From: Rhodocyclaceae bacterium
GTDB lineage: Bacteria; Pseudomonadota; Gammaproteobacteria; Burkholderiales; Rhodocyclaceae
Length of the DNA: 7,884 bases
Assembly (NCBI GenBank): GCA_018262875.1
Contig: JADFDL010000072.1
Span: forward strand, 1 to 7,884
Direction: 5' to 3'
The notes under the pieces were generated by a model. That model was not told the origin of the DNA and searched no databases. It saw nothing but the letters and a program-made list of their open reading frames with translations. Both the position numbers and the translations under genes were made by a program. This document shows, piece after piece, positions 5,607 through 7,884 of this stretch; the stretch's first letter is position 1, and every line of letters starts with the position of its first letter.

Positions 5607-6311
5607 TTATTGACGCAGGTCTTCCGGCAGCCGGTAGTCCGGATAGGCCTTCCTGAATTCCGCCAGCGCCTCGGCGGCTTCCTTTTCTTTTCCCTGCTTC
5701 TTCATCTCGCGAATGTCCTCCAACCATTGCGCTGGCGCGGCACCGACCGCTTCTTTGCGCAGCGGCGCGGACTTGGCGCGTGATTCGACGGCATCGGCTG
5801 CGGGTGCGGCCTGCTGACGCATGACGGCCGCCGGCCTGGCCGGGGCCACCGACTTGGCGGACTCCGCCATGGGTGCGCGGGACGCGACGGCGCCGGCCGG
5901 CGCAGCCGTCTCCGGTGCCGGCGCGGGGGCGACTGCCGGGCCCTCCGCTTCGCGTTTCACTGCTTCCTGCTTCGCTTCGCGCGGCGCGGCCGGTTTCCCG
6001 GCGAGGTCGGCGGCCGCATCTGGCTTCTCTTGCGGCGCGGTCGCCGGCGCGCCCTGCGTGGGCGGCGCTTCGGACATCGGCCGCTCCTGTTCCTGCTGCA
6101 CCATCAGGGTCAACGTCACGGTCAGCACCACCGTGGCGGCAACGCCCATCGGCAGCGTCCAGGCCTGCCACCAGGCGCGGCGCGGCGGCGCGGGCTTCAC
6201 GGCCTCGCGGGCCGCCGCCAGGATCGCCGCATCCAGCGCCCGCGGCGGTTCAATCCTGTCCGCCTCGCGGTAGAGGCGGGAGAGCTGTTCGTCGCGGAAG
6301 TCTTCGTTCAT
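5607..6311 (-). CDS. membrane-anchored anti-sigma-factor-like protein
   Basis: A 234-residue protein that likely holds the neighbouring ECF sigma factor inactive. Layout: a short cytoplasmic N-terminus (1-48) with the helix RALDAAILAAAREAV that should contact sigma; one membrane segment (about 52-71, LPMGVAATVVLTVTLTLMV); a long Ala/Pro/Glu/Lys-rich periplasmic linker (72-190); and a conserved tail, QWLEDIREMKKQGKEKEA...FRKAYPDYRLP (195-229). The start at 6311 gives the four-base ATGA overlap with the sigma gene, typical of translationally coupled sigma/anti-sigma pairs. The frame is open further upstream, but only as a shadow of the sigma gene. The protein has no Cys or His, so it is not a zinc-binding (ZAS) anti-sigma. 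Anti-sigma function is inferred from context and topology. Confidence 0.8.
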   Translation of the reverse strand: MNEDFRDEQLSRLYREADRIEPPRALDAAILAAAREAVKPAPPRRAWWQAWTLPMGVAATVVLTVTLTLMVQQEQERPMSEAPPTQGAPATAPQEKPDAAADLAGKPAAPREAKQEAVKREAEGPAVAPAPAPETAAPAGAVASRAPMAESAKSVAPARPAAVMRQQAAPAADAVESRAKSAPLRKEAVGAAPAQWLEDIREMKKQGKEKEAAEALAEFRKAYPDYRLPEDLRQ

Positions 6312-6880
6312 CTCAGATCCTTCAGTGCGGCCCGCAGCTTGTTCACGGCATAGCGCAGGCGGCTCTTCGCCGTCTCGCGGTTCACGCCGGTGGCGGCGGC
6401 AATCTCTTCCAGCGTCAGCTCGCCCTCCTCGCTGAGCAGGAAAGTCTCGCGCTGCGCCGCCGGCAGCGCCTCGATGTGCTTCACCAGTTCCTGCGCCAGC
6501 GCCTTGCGCTCGACAAGTCGCTCGGGCTGCTCCGTCGCTGCCGCCGGCAAGTCTGCGACGAGATCGGCATCCCCGGGATCGTCGTCGTAGCTGACCATGG
6601 CGGCGCGTCCCTGCGCCCGGTAGTGGTCGATGAGACGGTTGTGGGCGATGCGAAACATCCAGGTGGAGAACTTCGCCGCCACCTCGTAGCCCTTGCGCGC
6701 ATTCACCATCTTGAGCCAGATGTCTTGAAACAGCTCGTCGGCGAAGGCGGCGCTGCCGCACTGGCGCAGCAGATGGCGGTAAAGCCGGCTGCGCCAGCGC
6801 CGGTAGAGCGCCTCGAACGCGGCGGCGTCGCCGTCGCGGTAGGCCAGCATCAGCGCCTCGTCGCTCATCCCCTCGTGCAT
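6308..6880 (-). CDS. ECF-family RNA polymerase sigma factor (sigma-70 family)
   Basis: A 190-residue extracytoplasmic-function sigma factor. The sigma-2 region spans about 18-92, with DELFQDIWLKM (48-58) and FSTWMFRIAHNRLIDHYRAQGR (71-92), the conserved core and -10 recognition part. A variable acidic linker (98-120) is followed by sigma-4 (136-188), whose helix-turn-helix is LTLEEIAAATGVNRETAKSRLRYA. The TAKSRLRYA stretch is the usual -35-recognising helix. No extra C-terminal domain is present. The start is ambiguous: ATG 6880 (MHEGMSDE) has only a weak GCGGG upstream, and ATG 6868 follows GAGGGG with no spacing. The longer form is given. It is first in an operon with the overlapping anti-sigma-like gene, as is usual for autoregulated ECF loci. 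Its start lies 51 bp from that of the divergent PQQ dehydrogenase gene. Confidence 0.93.
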   Translation of the reverse strand: MHEGMSDEALMLAYRDGDAAAFEALYRRWRSRLYRHLLRQCGSAAFADELFQDIWLKMVNARKGYEVAAKFSTWMFRIAHNRLIDHYRAQGRAAMVSYDDDPGDADLVADLPAAATEQPERLVERKALAQELVKHIEALPAAQRETFLLSEEGELTLEEIAAATGVNRETAKSRLRYAVNKLRAALKDLR

Positions 6881-6931
6881 ACCCGCAGTCTATGTGGGTT
6901 TAAACGCCGCCGGCAAGATGGCGGGGTTATC
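6881..6931. promoter_or_regulatory. 51-bp divergent start region between ECF sigma and dehydrogenase genes
   Basis: All upstream control for both genes must lie in, or overlap the genes around, this short gap. Visible elements are a short dyad ACCCGC/GTGGGT (6881-6886 and 6894-6899, one G-T pair) next to the sigma start, and GTTTAAAC (6898-6905). GGGG at 6923-6926 is the likely ribosome binding site of the plus-strand gene. No recognisable ECF-type GGAAC-like -35 element was found on either strand. Confidence 0.4.
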
Positions 6932-7884
6932 ATGCCGGCCATGCGCCGCCCGCTTTTCCTCCTGCTGTTGCTGATGCCGCTCGCCGCTGCCGCGGACGAG
7001 CTGCCGCTGGGCAGGATCAAGCTGCCGCCGGGCTTCGCCATCGAACTGTTCGCCCGCGTCGACAACGCCCGCGGCATGGCGCTCGGCGCGGAAAACACGC
7101 TCTTCGTCGGTTCCATGCGCGCCGGCAAGGTGCATGCGGTGAAATTCGACGCCGCCTACCGGGCGACGCGGACGCATCTCGTCGCCGAAGGGCTGCAGCT
7201 GCCGGTCGGCGTGGCCTTCCGCGACGGCGCGCTCTACGTCTCGGCGGTGAGCCGCATCCTGCGCTTCGACGACATCGAGAAGAAACTGGCTCAGTTGCCA
7301 TACTCGCCGCCGCCGCCCGTGACGGTGCGCGACGACCTGCCGCGCGAGACGCACCACGGCTGGAAGTTCATCGCCTTCGGCCCGGACGGGAAGCTCTACG
7401 TCCCAGTCGGCGCACCATGCAACATCTGCGAGCCCGACCCGGATCGCTACGCGAACATCATGAGGATGAATGCCGACGGTTCGGGTCCAGAGGTGTTCGC
7501 CCGCGGCGTGCGCAACACGGTGGGCTTTGCCTGGCACCCCGAGACCCGTGAGCTGTGGTTCACCGACAACGGACGCGACCGGCTCGGCGACGACGTGCCG
7601 CCGGACGAACTCAACCGGGCGCCGCGCGCCGGCTTGCATTTCGGCTATCCCTACTGCCACGGCGGCACGCTGGCCGATCCCGAATTCGGCAAAAAACGGC
7701 CCTGCGCCGACTTCACGCCGCCGGCGCGAAACCTCGGCCCGCACGTCGCCGCCCTCGGCATGCGCTTCTACGACGGCGCGATGTTCCCGCCGGCCTACCG
7801 CAACCAGGTCTTCATCGCCGAGCACGGCTCGTGGAACCGTTCGACGAAGATCGGCTACCGCGTCGCGCTGGTGCGCCTGCAAGG
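6932..7884 (+). CDS. PQQ-dependent sugar (sorbosone/glucose-type) dehydrogenase family protein, N-terminal part, cut by window edge
   Basis: A periplasmic beta-propeller quinoprotein of the soluble aldose/sorbosone dehydrogenase family, which oxidises sugars or alcohols with PQQ and passes electrons to a cytochrome. Seen: signal peptide MRRPLFLLLLLMPLAAAAD, then LPPGFAIELFARVDNARGMA, the first blade start typical of the family. The block HHGWKFIAFGPDGKLYVPVG (141-160) carries the His expected to act as catalytic base. CNICEPDPDRYANIMRMN, RGVRNTVGFAWHPETRELWFTDNGRD (191-216), LHFGYPYCHGG and FIAEHGSWNRS (294-304) follow. Present are 317 codons; the C-terminal blades, and any fused or following cytochrome c, are beyond the window. 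ATG 6932 has GGGG five bases upstream. ATG 6941 would give a cleaner signal peptide. Substrate cannot be told from the sequence. Confidence 0.92.
   Translation, partial: MPAMRRPLFLLLLLMPLAAAADELPLGRIKLPPGFAIELFARVDNARGMALGAENTLFVGSMRAGKVHAVKFDAAYRATRTHLVAEGLQLPVGVAFRDGALYVSAVSRILRFDDIEKKLAQLPYSPPPPVTVRDDLPRETHHGWKFIAFGPDGKLYVPVGAPCNICEPDPDRYANIMRMNADGSGPEVFARGVRNTVGFAWHPETRELWFTDNGRDRLGDDVPPDELNRAPRAGLHFGYPYCHGGTLADPEFGKKRPCADFTPPARNLGPHVAALGMRFYDGAMFPPAYRNQVFIAEHGSWNRSTKIGYRVALVRLQ

Noticed and set aside
6312..6761. Extension of the anti-sigma-like frame upstream to 6761 (384 codons)
   Set aside because: The extra part lies wholly inside the ECF sigma gene in another frame and is Arg/Gly/Ala-rich noise. 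ATG 6311 gives the expected coupled overlap.
6890..7882. 330-codon antisense open frame under the PQQ dehydrogenase gene
   Set aside because: Shadow of the well-recognised plus-strand gene; Arg/Ala/Val-rich with no family features.

Overview
The window is GC-rich chromosomal DNA. The GC-biased codon use, a Tat-exported [NiFe] hydrogenase, an ECF sigma/anti-sigma pair and a PQQ-type sugar dehydrogenase suggest a proteobacterium, most likely a betaproteobacterium of the Rhodocyclales type. That assignment rests on protein resemblance and composition only. No rRNA, tRNA, CRISPR array, insertion sequence or prophage gene is visible.

Left edge (1-491, minus strand): the first 163 residues of a [NiFe]-hydrogenase small subunit with a twin-arginine leader, running off the window. 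The next 482 bp (492-973) separate it from a divergent gene. They hold a near-consensus sigma-54 promoter candidate for the hydrogenase, a 19-bp dyad of the TTG-N5-CAA type just upstream of it, two related GC-rich dyads in the predicted leader, and one AT-rich stretch.

Centre (974-4341, plus strand): two tandem, full-length paralogues of about 535 and 521 residues. I read both as atypical PilZ (cyclic-di-GMP receptor) proteins: a long, probably helical N-terminal region, then a C-terminal module with RFKPR (KFKPR in the first copy) and NESPxG, which fit the PilZ signatures RxxxR and [D/N]xSxxG. A 194-bp gap with a perfect 9-bp hairpin separates them. This pair is the least explained part of the window.

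Right part: a convergent exported, lipoprotein-like protein of unknown function (4354-5130, minus). It is divergent from a 78-residue Cys/His-rich putative zinc-binding protein (5321-5557, plus). A strong hairpin (5567-5587) lies between that gene and the end of the converging sigma operon. The ECF sigma factor (6308-6880, minus) overlaps its downstream membrane anti-sigma-like partner (5607-6311, minus) by four bases. A PQQ-dependent sugar dehydrogenase-family gene starts 51 bp away on the opposite strand (6932 to the window end) and is cut off.

Functionally these look like separate modules: hydrogen oxidation, c-di-GMP sensing, an envelope-stress-type sigma circuit and periplasmic sugar/alcohol oxidation. 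Shared promoter regions (hydrogenase/PilZ pair and sigma/dehydrogenase) are the only direct hints of co-regulation.
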